A DNA stretch of 56,873 nt from Arthrobacter sp. SO5 (GTDB lineage: Bacteria; Actinomycetota; Actinomycetes; Actinomycetales; Micrococcaceae). The position numbers and the translations under genes were made by a program. Positions 17,101 to 25,126 of this stretch are shown here, in pieces. The stretch's first letter is position 1. Every line of letters starts with the position of its first letter. The stretch is from contig NZ_MQTQ01000068.1 of the NCBI RefSeq assembly GCF_020532805.1, positions 55,411-112,283 on the forward strand, in the 5' to 3' direction. The notes under the pieces are model-generated. The model worked only from the letters and a program-made list of their open reading frames with translations. It was not told the origin of the DNA and made no database searches.

Positions 17101-17165
17101 GCCGCGGAGGTGCGGGCCGGGCACTGGCGGCGCGGCGGCCGGGCAGGAGCGGCAGGCCGCGTTGG

Positions 17166-18950
17166 TTAGGCGCTGCGGTCCTGTTGAGCTTCGGCAGCCA
17201 CTGCCGCCCGATAGCGCATGCTGCGGTTCCGGCCGGCATGTTTGGAGGCATAAAGAGCATGGTCCGCGCAGGCCAGTATGCCGAGAGCTCCGGCCTCCTG
17301 CAGTTCGCAGACACCGGCGGACAAGGTGATGGTGCCGGCGCCTTCGAAAGGCCTGGAGGCGACCGCCAGCCGGGCCCGCTCCGCAGCCTGCAGCGCCTCT
17401 TCGCTGTTGCTGCCGGGCAAGAGCCAGACAAACTCCTCGCCACCGAAACGGGCAACGACCTCGCCCTGGCGGGCAACCTCGCGGAGCCGGCCCGCGACTG
17501 CCGCAAGCACCTTGTCCCCGGTTAGGTGGCCGAAAGAATCATTGACCCGCTTGAAATGGTCGATGTCGAGAACAATGGCGCTCAGCTTGGTGCCCTCGGC
17601 GGCCGCCAGTTCGGTCTCGCGGGCAAGCCTCTCTTCCAGGACCCGGCGGTTGGGCAGGCCGCTAAGGACATCGGTGCTGGCCTGCAGTTCAAGACTCGAA
17701 CGGGCCTCGGCATTGCCGATGGCGATTTCCACGAGTTCGGCAAACTGCGCGAGCTGATTGAGTACCGCCGGTGTGAGGTTGGTCTCCGACTTCGAGGTGA
17801 GGGCCAGGGCGCCCCAGAGCGAGCCGGAGACCCGGATCGGAGCCGCCGCCGAGGAGCGGAAGCCTGCAGCCAGCATCTGTTCCGCGGCCAGTCCGCCGCC
17901 CGGGACGTAGACCGACAGGGCGGGCTTGCCGGTCATGGCCACGCGGACGGTGGCCGGGGCATCAGTTGGCGCGAAAATATGCCTGCGGCTCAACACCGAC
18001 GGGAGCGCCGGCGCCATCGCCACGATGTCAGCCACCATGGGGCCGCTGAAGCGCGAGACCGCCGCCGAATCCACGTCAAAGATCGACCGGACAACGACCG
18101 CAACTTGTTCGGCGATGTCAGCCGGCGCCGCGTTGCGGGCGATAGCCGTAGAGATCTCGTGAAGTCCTGCCCAGGTCTTTTCCTGGCGACGGCGCTCCGT
18201 CACGTCGACTGCGACCACCATGCCGACGGTTTCGCCGTCCGACTGGACCGGCCCGGCCGTCAGCCGGTACATGCGATCGCCGATTCGCCGGCTCCAGGAC
18301 ACCTCTTGGCCGGCCAGGGCAGCCCGGTAGCGCGGCTCCAGCTCCTCAGCCAGGTTGTCCCGCAGGACTTCGTGGATCAGCCGGCCCTCCATCTCGTCAC
18401 TGCGGTATCCGAACGTTTCCAGCTCCTGCCCCTCGGCGATGAGGTACCGGAGCTCCGAGTCAAACAGCAGCACGAAGACGCCGGGGACGCTGCGCGCCAG
18501 CGCCCTGTATCGGTCCACGTCCCGTTGCTGGCGGCGTTCGGACAGCACGCGCTCCGTGATGTCGGTGACCAGCACGAAGAAGCCCTGGATCTCCCCGCCC
18601 TGCAGGTCCGGTACGTAGGAGGCCTGGGTGTACCGGGTCTTGCCGTCGGCATCCACCAGGGTCCCGCCAAAGATCTGCGGCTCACCGGCGAGCACCTTCT
18701 CGATGTACTGGTAGTTCTCGGCGAAGAGCTCCTCGCCAAGCAGATCCCTGATGTGGAGGCCATGCATCTGCCGGGCGTCCGCCTTGAACCACTCACCATA
18801 GGCATCGTTGGAAAGGCGGTTGCGCAGGTCCTTGTCCCAGTAGCCCACCATTGCCGGAATCCCGTTGAGGACTGCCTGGATCTGTGCGGGCAGCTCCGGC
18901 AGCGGCGGCAAAGGCGCCGTCTCCGTGGTGGGAGTCCTGGGAGTAGTCAT
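17166..18950 (-). CDS. PAS-PAS-GAF-GGDEF diguanylate cyclase
   Basis: A 594-residue cytosolic sensor that should make c-di-GMP. Domains in order: PAS (about 20-140, ending VTDITERVLSERRQQ), a second PAS (about 145-265, ending VAVDVTERRRQEK), GAF (about 270-420), then GGDEF (about 430-585). The active loop is intact as ARFGGEEFVWLLPG, and DIDHFKRVNDSFGH is present. The inhibitory I-site RxxD is degenerate (RQGE), so product inhibition may be weak. No EAL domain and no transmembrane helix are present. ATG 18950 is chosen because the upstream extension is Arg/Ser-rich low complexity. It stands alone between two acyl-CoA dehydrogenase genes. Confidence 0.9.
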   Translation of the reverse strand: MTTPRTPTTETAPLPPLPELPAQIQAVLNGIPAMVGYWDKDLRNRLSNDAYGEWFKADARQMHGLHIRDLLGEELFAENYQYIEKVLAGEPQIFGGTLVDADGKTRYTQASYVPDLQGGEIQGFFVLVTDITERVLSERRQQRDVDRYRALARSVPGVFVLLFDSELRYLIAEGQELETFGYRSDEMEGRLIHEVLRDNLAEELEPRYRAALAGQEVSWSRRIGDRMYRLTAGPVQSDGETVGMVVAVDVTERRRQEKTWAGLHEISTAIARNAAPADIAEQVAVVVRSIFDVDSAAVSRFSGPMVADIVAMAPALPSVLSRRHIFAPTDAPATVRVAMTGKPALSVYVPGGGLAAEQMLAAGFRSSAAAPIRVSGSLWGALALTSKSETNLTPAVLNQLAQFAELVEIAIGNAEARSSLELQASTDVLSGLPNRRVLEERLARETELAAAEGTKLSAIVLDIDHFKRVNDSFGHLTGDKVLAAVAGRLREVARQGEVVARFGGEEFVWLLPGSNSEEALQAAERARLAVASRPFEGAGTITLSAGVCELQEAGALGILACADHALYASKHAGRNRSMRYRAAVAAEAQQDRSA

Positions 18951-19017
18951 TGCCCTAGTATCCACGCAGCGTTTGCCGCACGGAAACCGTGAAAGCCCTA
19001 AACGGTCCGCGCTGCGC

Positions 19018-20199
19018 CTAGCGGAACGCGGAGATTCCCGTGATGCGCTGACCGAGGATGAGGGTGTGGACCTCATCGGTGCCCTCGTAGGTCCGCACGG
19101 ATTCGAGGTTGTTGGCGTGCCGCAGCGGCGAATAATCCAAGGTGATGCCGTTGCCGCCCAGGATGGTGCGGGCCTCGCGGCAGATCGCGATGGCCTCGCG
19201 GACGTTATTCAGCTTTCCCACGGAGACCTGGACCGGCTCCAAGGAGCCGGCATCCTTCAGCCGCCCGGTATGGATAGCCAGCAGCGTTCCCTTCTGGATT
19301 TCCAGGAGCATGTTGACCAGCTTTTCCTGGGTGAGCTGGTAGCCGGCCAGAGGCTTGCCGAACTGCAGGCGGTCTTTGGAGTACGCCAGGGCGGCCTCGT
19401 AGGAGTCCCGGGCGGCGCCCATCGCTCCCCAGATGATTCCGTAGCGGGCCTCGTTCAGGCAGGAAAACGGGCCGCTGAGCCCCCGCGCGCCGGGGAGCAG
19501 CGCCGTACCCGGAAGGCGGACGTCGTCCAGGGCGATGTCGCACTGGATCGAAGCCCGCATGGACAGCTTGGCCCCGATCGGCGTCGCGGTGAATCCCGGA
19601 GTGTCCGTCGGCACGATGAATCCGCGGATACCGTCGCTGGTGTTGGCCCAGATCACTGCTATCTGGGCGACGGAAGCCAGGCCGATCCAGCGCTTTGCGC
19701 CGTTGATGATCCAGCCGCCCTTGCCGTCCGGCGCCGCAAAGGTCGCCATGCTGGAAGGATCCGACCCGGCCGAGGGCTCGGTCAGCCCGAAGCAGCCGAT
19801 CTTTTCGCCCCGTGCCATCGCCGGCAGGTGCTCGTTCTTCTGCTCCTCGGATCCCCACTTGTGGATCGCGGTCATGGCCAGGGAGCCCTGCACGCTGACG
19901 AACGTCCGGAGCCCGGAATCCCCGGCCTCCAGTTCCATGGCGGCGAGGCCGTACTCGACGGCGCTCCGGCCGGGGCAGCCGTAGCCCTTCAAGTGCATTC
20001 CGAGGACGCCCAGCTTCCCGAGTTCGGGGACGAGCTCGAGGGGGAAGTGGGCTTCCTCGTACCAGCCGGCAATGCTGGGCCGGATGCGTTCGTTGACGAA
20101 GTCGCGGACAGTGGCGCGCAGCTCGATCTCCTCCGCCGTCAGCAGGCTGTCCAGGTTGAGCACGTCGTCGTTCACGAGGGTGGCTTCAGCTACGGTCAC
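19018..20199 (-). CDS. gcdH: Glutaryl-CoA dehydrogenase
   Basis: A 393-residue flavoprotein that oxidises and decarboxylates glutaryl-CoA to crotonyl-CoA. It follows known GCDHs closely: CFGLTEPSAGSDPSSM, the segment LNEARYGIIWGAMGAA, and the catalytic base E372 in YEGTDEVHTLILGQRITG. R98 in GLRTFVSVQGSL aligns with the Arg (94 in human numbering) that binds the distal carboxylate, and the Ser four residues on is kept too. The start is GTG. The gene lies downstream of the LysR gene on the same strand and has a LysR-type box in front, linking it to the CoA-transferase operon on the other strand. Confidence 0.88.
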   Translation of the reverse strand: MTVAEATLVNDDVLNLDSLLTAEEIELRATVRDFVNERIRPSIAGWYEEAHFPLELVPELGKLGVLGMHLKGYGCPGRSAVEYGLAAMELEAGDSGLRTFVSVQGSLAMTAIHKWGSEEQKNEHLPAMARGEKIGCFGLTEPSAGSDPSSMATFAAPDGKGGWIINGAKRWIGLASVAQIAVIWANTSDGIRGFIVPTDTPGFTATPIGAKLSMRASIQCDIALDDVRLPGTALLPGARGLSGPFSCLNEARYGIIWGAMGAARDSYEAALAYSKDRLQFGKPLAGYQLTQEKLVNMLLEIQKGTLLAIHTGRLKDAGSLEPVQVSVGKLNNVREAIAICREARTILGGNGITLDYSPLRHANNLESVRTYEGTDEVHTLILGQRITGISAFR

Positions 20200-20316
20200 G
20201 GATTATTCTCCTGGCGTCGGATGCGGCTGGTTGGGGTGCCGGCTTCTTGGGGTCCGGCGATCTCCGACCACTGTGCCAGCTGGATTACGTAAGATCCAAT
20301 ACCAAATCCTGCAGCC

Positions 20317-20339
20317 GCTGATGTCCTGGGCGTATCAAT
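20317..20339 (+). promoter_or_regulatory. LysR-type operator, gcdH side
   Basis: GCTGAT, an 11-nt spacer and ATCAAT form a T-N11-A box ending at the lysR stop, about 120 nt upstream of gcdH. The 21 bases from TGAT to ATCAAT match the box at 21317-21337 in 17 positions, including seven of the eleven spacer bases, and lie in the same orientation. Confidence 0.6.
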
Positions 20340-21243
20340 GAGCTGTCGCATCCGGCGACGGCAGGACCTCTTCCGAAAGCCCAAGGACCTCCCGCAGCGC
20401 CGGGCTGGTGTTGTCCTTCCGCCAGACCAGCCGCAGTTGGATGACATCGGCGGGGTCCTCCAGCGGGAGGAAGACGACCCCCGGGTGGCTGAAGTTCTCC
20501 GGCACCGAGGACACGGTCAGCGCGACGCCGATTTCGGCGGCCACGAGCGCCATGAGCGTCTGGGAATCCGGGGCCACCTGCGCGATCTCCGCGGCGTAGC
20601 CGGCGGCGCTGGACAGCCTCCGGAGGTGGTCGTGGAGGATTGATCCCGGATGCTCGGGCAGGGTGACGAACGGCTGCTCCGCGAGGTCTGTCATGTTCAG
20701 CGCATCGCGGCCGCTCAGGGGGTGGTTTTCGTATAAGGCCACCACGAGCCGCTCGTTGGCCACGATCCGGGAGGCCAGGACCGCCGGGATAAAGTTCCAG
20801 CGGCCCAGGCCCACTTCCATGGCGCCGCTCAGGACCTTGTCCATGGCCGGCAGCGCGAAGTTGGAGCTGGACAACTCGAAATCGATGCCGGGGTGCGTCT
20901 CCCGGACGCGCTTGGCGAGCTTGCCCACCATGACGTGGGAGGACACGCCGGCAAACGCGACCCGCACGCGACCGGTTTCTCCCCGGCCCACCGAGGCGAC
21001 CGCGAGGCTGGAGCGGCGGCAGGCGTCGAGGATGTCCTGAGCCGGTGCCAGCAGCGCCTCACCCTCCGGAGTCAGCTGGACCGTCCGGGTGCTGCGGACA
21101 AAAAGTTGTGCCTTGAGTTCGTGTTCCAACCGTTGGATGGCCCTGCTCAGCGGCGGTTGAGCCATGTGGAGCCGGAGCGCGGCCCTGCCGAAGTGCAGCT
21201 CCTCGGCCACGGCCAGGAAGGCCCGGATCTGTTGTATTTCCAA
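20335..21243 (-). CDS. LysR family regulator, GcdR-like
   Basis: A 302-residue LysR-type regulator. The N-terminal winged HTH has the family pattern (FLAVAEELHFGRAALRLHMA, then PPLSRAIQRLEHEL), and the effector domain fills about residues 90-295. The start codon is TTG. It lies between gcdH (same strand, downstream) and the CoA-transferase operon (divergent), and both have a matching T-N11-A box. The gene order gcdH-lysR-CoA-transferase resembles the glutarate locus gcdH/gcdR/gcdG known from Pseudomonas, so a GcdR-like role activated by glutarate or its CoA ester is inferred. Confidence 0.85.
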   Translation of the reverse strand: MEIQQIRAFLAVAEELHFGRAALRLHMAQPPLSRAIQRLEHELKAQLFVRSTRTVQLTPEGEALLAPAQDILDACRRSSLAVASVGRGETGRVRVAFAGVSSHVMVGKLAKRVRETHPGIDFELSSSNFALPAMDKVLSGAMEVGLGRWNFIPAVLASRIVANERLVVALYENHPLSGRDALNMTDLAEQPFVTLPEHPGSILHDHLRRLSSAAGYAAEIAQVAPDSQTLMALVAAEIGVALTVSSVPENFSHPGVVFLPLEDPADVIQLRLVWRKDNTSPALREVLGLSEEVLPSPDATAH

Positions 21244-21314
21244 GCCCGGTCAGCTCCCGCTCGGATAAACGTCATTGTTCATATGCCCAAGATACCCAAC
21301 GCGGCGAAATAGGC

Positions 21315-21374
21315 ATTGATGGCCGTGGGGTATCAATCCGCCTCGAAATGCGTATTGGACGCGAATCAATCCGC
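21315..21374 (+). promoter_or_regulatory. LysR-type operator and repeat, CoA-transferase side
   Basis: ATTGAT, an 11-nt spacer and ATCAAT (21315-21337) form a symmetrical T-N11-A box. ATCAATCCGC at 21332-21341 recurs exactly at 21365-21374, 33 bp or about three helical turns on, as expected for recognition and activation half-sites of a LysR tetramer. The region lies 43-100 nt before the CoA-transferase start. Confidence 0.6.
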
Positions 21375-21416
21375 TTGCAAGGGTAGGTGATGCAGACCAC
21401 ACACCGGAGGAACTAC

Positions 21417-22667
21417 ATGACACAACCGAGCAGCGAACCGGGCTTCGGCGGACCCAACGGTCCCGCCGACGGCCGAGACCGTCCGGCCGTTGACGGCCTG
21501 GGCCGTGAAGGCACCGGGCCCCTTGCCGGCGTCGTCATCGCGGATTTCAGCCGGGTGCTGGCGGGCCCGTACGCCACCATGCTCCTGGCTGATATGGGCG
21601 CCACCGTGATCAAGGTCGAGGGCCCCGACGGCGACGACACCCGCACCTACATGCCCCCGGTCCGCGACGGAGAGGCCACATTCTTCCTCGCCGTGAACCG
21701 CAACAAGCACTCCATCGCCCTGGATCTGAAAGACCCGCAGGACCTGGACGTGGCGCGCTCCCTGATCCGTTCCGCGGATGTCATGATCGAAAATTTCAAG
21801 CCCGGCAACATGGCGCGGCTGGGTCTGGACTATCCCGCCGCCGCGGAGCTGAAGCCGGACATCATTTACGCCTCCATCACCGGGTTCGGCACCGGGGCCG
21901 GCGCACATATCCCGGGTTATGACCTGCTGGTGCAGGCCGCCTCGGGAATGATGAGCCTCACCGGTGACCAGGAGACCCAGCCGTACCGGGCCGGCATCGC
22001 CCTCTTTGACGTCATCACCGGCCTGCACGCGGCCATCGGCATCCTCGGGGCCCTGCACCACAAAGACCGGACCGGCGAGGGCCAGCTGGTGGAGCTGAAC
22101 CTCCTGACGTCGGCGTTGTCCGGCATGGTGAACCAGTCCGCGGCCTACGTGACCGGCGGTGTGGTGCCGACCCGGATGGGCAACGAGCACCCCAGCATGT
22201 ACCCGTACGCGCCGATGCAGACGGGCGATGGCATGATCATCATCGCAACGGGCAATGATGCCCAGTTCGTCCGCCTGTGCGGGGCGCTGGCGATCCCCGA
22301 GGTCGCCCGGGACCCGAAGTACGCCACGACCCTGCAGCGCAACGCGCACCGGGATGAACTCCGGGAGATCCTCCACGCCGTATTGGCCACGCAGTCCGCC
22401 GCGCAGTGGTTCTCCGAGCTCTCCGACGCCGGCCTGCCGTGCGCCCCGATCCAGGATGTGCGCGGCGGCGTCGAATTCGCTGAACGGCTGGGACTGCAAC
22501 CGGTGGTTCTGGCCGGCAGCGGGTCACGGAAAATTCCCACCCTCCGGCACCCCGTGGAGTACTCCCGCACCCCCGTCGACTACCCGCTCGCGCCGCCGGA
22601 GCTTAATGAAAGCTCGCAGCTGGTACGCGGCTGGCTGCTCCAGCAGAAGACCCTGGCCCATGCCTGA
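21417..22667 (+). CDS. CaiB/BaiF class III CoA-transferase (probable glutarate CoA-transferase)
   Basis: A 416-residue family III CoA-transferase, which moves CoA between acids through an aspartyl intermediate. The catalytic Asp is D198 in GIALFDVITG. Other family segments are VIADFSRVLAGPYATMLLAD and VMIENFKPGNMARLGL. ATG 21417 is preferred over upstream GTG/ATG codons because GGAGG lies at 21406-21410. It is the first gene of a six-gene run and divergent from the LysR regulator. Together with GcdH it would activate glutarate to glutaryl-CoA, as GcdG does in Pseudomonas and SUGCT does in mammals; the acceptor acid itself cannot be read from sequence. Confidence 0.85.
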   Translation: MTQPSSEPGFGGPNGPADGRDRPAVDGLGREGTGPLAGVVIADFSRVLAGPYATMLLADMGATVIKVEGPDGDDTRTYMPPVRDGEATFFLAVNRNKHSIALDLKDPQDLDVARSLIRSADVMIENFKPGNMARLGLDYPAAAELKPDIIYASITGFGTGAGAHIPGYDLLVQAASGMMSLTGDQETQPYRAGIALFDVITGLHAAIGILGALHHKDRTGEGQLVELNLLTSALSGMVNQSAAYVTGGVVPTRMGNEHPSMYPYAPMQTGDGMIIIATGNDAQFVRLCGALAIPEVARDPKYATTLQRNAHRDELREILHAVLATQSAAQWFSELSDAGLPCAPIQDVRGGVEFAERLGLQPVVLAGSGSRKIPTLRHPVEYSRTPVDYPLAPPELNESSQLVRGWLLQQKTLAHA

Positions 22668-23124
22668 GCCGTACCGGACCAGCGTCTCCCCGCGGTGGTC
22701 GGACCAGGACCTCAACGGCCACGTCAATCATGCCGCCGTCGTGACTCTCCTGGAGGAGTCGAGGATTCGGTGGCGGGCCGCGATGCTGGGAGTCCGCCCG
22801 GCCGAAGCGACCCCCACCGTCGTGGCCGCCCTCGAACTGAACTACCGGCGGCCGGTCCACCACGGCGAAGACCTGGACGTTGAACTCGCGGTCCGCAGGA
22901 TCGGCACCAGCTCGGTCAGCCTCGAATTCACCGGCGCCCAGAACGGCGCCGTGGCCGTCGACGGCCGGACAGTGCTCGTTTCGGTCTGGCCCGAGACCGG
23001 CAAGGCCCGGCCCCTGGCGGAACAAGAGCGGCGCTGGCTCGCCCAGTTCCAGCGCACACCGGCAAGCACGGAACCCCGTGAACCGCAGATTTCCGATCCC
23101 ACCCGCATGGAGCTGACCCAATGA
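22660..23124 (+). CDS. Acyl-CoA thioesterase, 4HBT hot-dog fold
   Basis: A 154-residue hot-dog protein with the 4-hydroxybenzoyl-CoA thioesterase signature WSDQDLNGHVNHAAVVTLLE; the first Asp of the motif is the usual catalytic residue. The ATG lies inside the end of the CoA-transferase gene (8-nt overlap), and its stop overlaps the next ATG (ATGA), so it is a genuine operon member. It may free CoA from stalled intermediates of the pathway. The substrate is unknown. Confidence 0.85.
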   Translation: MPEPYRTSVSPRWSDQDLNGHVNHAAVVTLLEESRIRWRAAMLGVRPAEATPTVVAALELNYRRPVHHGEDLDVELAVRRIGTSSVSLEFTGAQNGAVAVDGRTVLVSVWPETGKARPLAEQERRWLAQFQRTPASTEPREPQISDPTRMELTQ

Positions 23125-24317
23125 CAACTGAACCGGCCGAACAAGGCACCGACTTCTACCTGATGGACGATTTCCTCACCGCCGAGGACCGCGCCCTCCG
23201 GCTGAAGGTCCGCAGCTTCGTCGACAAGGACCTGCTGCCCGTCATCAACGGCTACTGGGAACGCGCCGAGTTCCCCTTCGAGCTGATCCCCAAACTCGCC
23301 GCCCTCGGCATCGTGGGGACCACCATCACCGGCTACGGCTGCCCCGGGCTGAGCCGGCTCGCCGCCGGAATCGTCGCGGCGGAAGTCTCCCGCGGCGACG
23401 GTTCCGTCAACACCTTCCTCGGCGTCCAGTCCGGCCTGGCCATGGGCACCATCAACATGCTGGGCAGCGAGGAGCAAAAGGAACGCTGGCTCCCCGCGAT
23501 GGCGACGCTGGACAAAATCGGCGCCTTCGCCCTGACCGAACCTGACCACGGCTCCGACTCGGTGGCCCTGGAGACAAGCGCCCGGCGGGACGGCGACAGC
23601 TACATCATCAACGGCCGCAAGCGGTGGATCGGCAACGCCAGCATGGCCGACGTCGTCATCATCTTCGCCCGCGACGAAGAGGACGCCAAGGTCAAGGCGT
23701 TCGTGATGGAGCGCAACGGCGACGGCAGCTATCCGGACGGGTACTCCACCGACGTCATCACCGGCAAGATCGGCAAACGCGCGATCCTCCAACCGGACAT
23801 CACGCTCGAGAACCTCCGGGTGCCGGCGGACAACCGGCTTCCCGGCTGCCACTCGTTCAAGGACGTCACCCGCGTCCTCACGTCCACCCGGAGCGGAGCG
23901 TCCTGGGAATCCCTCGGCCACGCCATGGCAGCGTATGAGATCGCGGTGAACTACGCGAAGACCCGGCAGCAGTTCGGCAAACCGATCGGCAGCTTCCAGC
24001 TCGTGCAGAACAAGCTGGCCAACATGCTCTCGGAGCTGACGGCCATGCAGCTGATCTGCTTCCGGCTGGCCGTCCTGGCCGAGGACGGGCGCATGAGCGG
24101 GCCCATGGCCTCGCTGGCCAAGATGCATACGGCCCAGAAAGCCCGGTGGATCTGTTCCGAGGCGCGGGACATGCTCGGCGGCAACGGCGTGCTGCTGGAG
24201 AACCACGTCGCCCGGCACATGACCGACATGGAGGTGGTCTCGACCTACGAGGGCACCGACTCCATCCAGTCCCTGCTCGTCGGGCGTGAGATCACCGGTC
24301 TCTCCGCCTTCAGCTAG
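23121..24317 (+). CDS. Acyl-CoA dehydrogenase, GCDH-like paralogue
   Basis: A 398-residue flavin-dependent dehydrogenase close in outline to glutaryl-CoA dehydrogenase: FALTEPDHGSDSVALE, IINGRKRWIGNASMAD and the base E377 in YEGTDSIQSLLVGREITG. At the carboxylate-binding Arg position it has Asn (GSVNTFLGVQSGL), so it probably does not use glutaryl-CoA. It may serve a neighbouring substrate of the same operon or be a non-decarboxylating relative. It is coupled to the thioesterase by an ATGA overlap and followed by the SDR gene after 32 nt. Confidence 0.87.
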   Translation: MTTEPAEQGTDFYLMDDFLTAEDRALRLKVRSFVDKDLLPVINGYWERAEFPFELIPKLAALGIVGTTITGYGCPGLSRLAAGIVAAEVSRGDGSVNTFLGVQSGLAMGTINMLGSEEQKERWLPAMATLDKIGAFALTEPDHGSDSVALETSARRDGDSYIINGRKRWIGNASMADVVIIFARDEEDAKVKAFVMERNGDGSYPDGYSTDVITGKIGKRAILQPDITLENLRVPADNRLPGCHSFKDVTRVLTSTRSGASWESLGHAMAAYEIAVNYAKTRQQFGKPIGSFQLVQNKLANMLSELTAMQLICFRLAVLAEDGRMSGPMASLAKMHTAQKARWICSEARDMLGGNGVLLENHVARHMTDMEVVSTYEGTDSIQSLLVGREITGLSAFS

Positions 24318-24349
24318 ATCCGCTACCCGACACAAGCAAAGGAAACACC

Positions 24350-25126
24350 ATGAGCAATTTCACCAACCGGGTGGCAGCAGTCACCGGCGGCGCGCAGGGA
24401 ATCGGCGCGGCCACCGCTCTGAAACTGGCCGCCGGGGGCGCCACCGTCGTCGTCCTGGACCTCAACGAGGACCGCGCCAAGGACACGGCGCAACAGATCT
24501 CCGCTGATCCGCAGGTCCTCGCGGCCGGCGGCCGGGCCGTCGCGGCCGTCTGCGATGTCACCGACGAAGCCACCGTGGACCGGGTCTTCGCGGAGGTCCA
24601 CCGGGAGTTCGGCCGGCTCGACATCCTCGTCAACAACGCCGGCATCACCCGCGACAACCTGTTCTTCAAAATGGAGCGCCCGGACTGGGAATCGGTTCTC
24701 ACCACCAACCTGACCAGCGCCTACCTCTGCTCCCGGGCCGCGCAGCGGTACATGGTCCCGGCCGGGTACGGAAGAATTGTCTCGCTCAGCAGCCGCAGCG
24801 CCCTCGGCAACCGCGGCCAGGCGAACTACGCCGCTGCGAAGGCCGGCATCCAGGGCCTGACGGCCACCCTCGCTATTGAGCTGGGCCCGTTCAACATCAC
24901 CGTCAACGCTGTGGCCCCCGGCTACATCGCCACGGCCATGACTGCCGCGACAGCCGAGCGGGTCGGCAGCAGCGCCGCCGAGCACCAGTCGGCGGTCGCC
25001 GCCCGGACACCGCTGGGCCGGGTTGGCCAGCCTGAAGAAGTGGCCGCCGCCGTGGCGTTCTTCGCCAGCGACGACGCCTCCTACATCTCAGGCCAGACGC
25101 TGTACATCAACGGCGGGGCGCGCTGA
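24350..25126 (+). CDS. SDR 3-hydroxyacyl-CoA dehydrogenase / 3-oxoacyl reductase (FabG-like)
   Basis: A 258-residue short-chain dehydrogenase. The cofactor motif is VTGGAQGIGAAT, NNAG follows in ILVNNAGITRDN, and the catalytic residues are Ser in SLSSRSALGNRG and the YAAAK motif (NYAAAKAGIQGL). NAD versus NADP preference is not decided. In this operon it would oxidise 3-hydroxybutyryl-CoA to acetoacetyl-CoA; FabG/PhaB-like enzymes use the (R) form, which suits the MaoC-type hydratase downstream. AAAGGAA precedes the ATG, and its TGA overlaps the thiolase ATG. Confidence 0.88.
   Translation: MSNFTNRVAAVTGGAQGIGAATALKLAAGGATVVVLDLNEDRAKDTAQQISADPQVLAAGGRAVAAVCDVTDEATVDRVFAEVHREFGRLDILVNNAGITRDNLFFKMERPDWESVLTTNLTSAYLCSRAAQRYMVPAGYGRIVSLSSRSALGNRGQANYAAAKAGIQGLTATLAIELGPFNITVNAVAPGYIATAMTAATAERVGSSAAEHQSAVAARTPLGRVGQPEEVAAAVAFFASDDASYISGQTLYINGGAR

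Noticed and set aside
22842..24335. 497-residue minus-strand frame opposite the second acyl-CoA dehydrogenase.
   Set aside because: Antisense shadow without ribosome site or domain.
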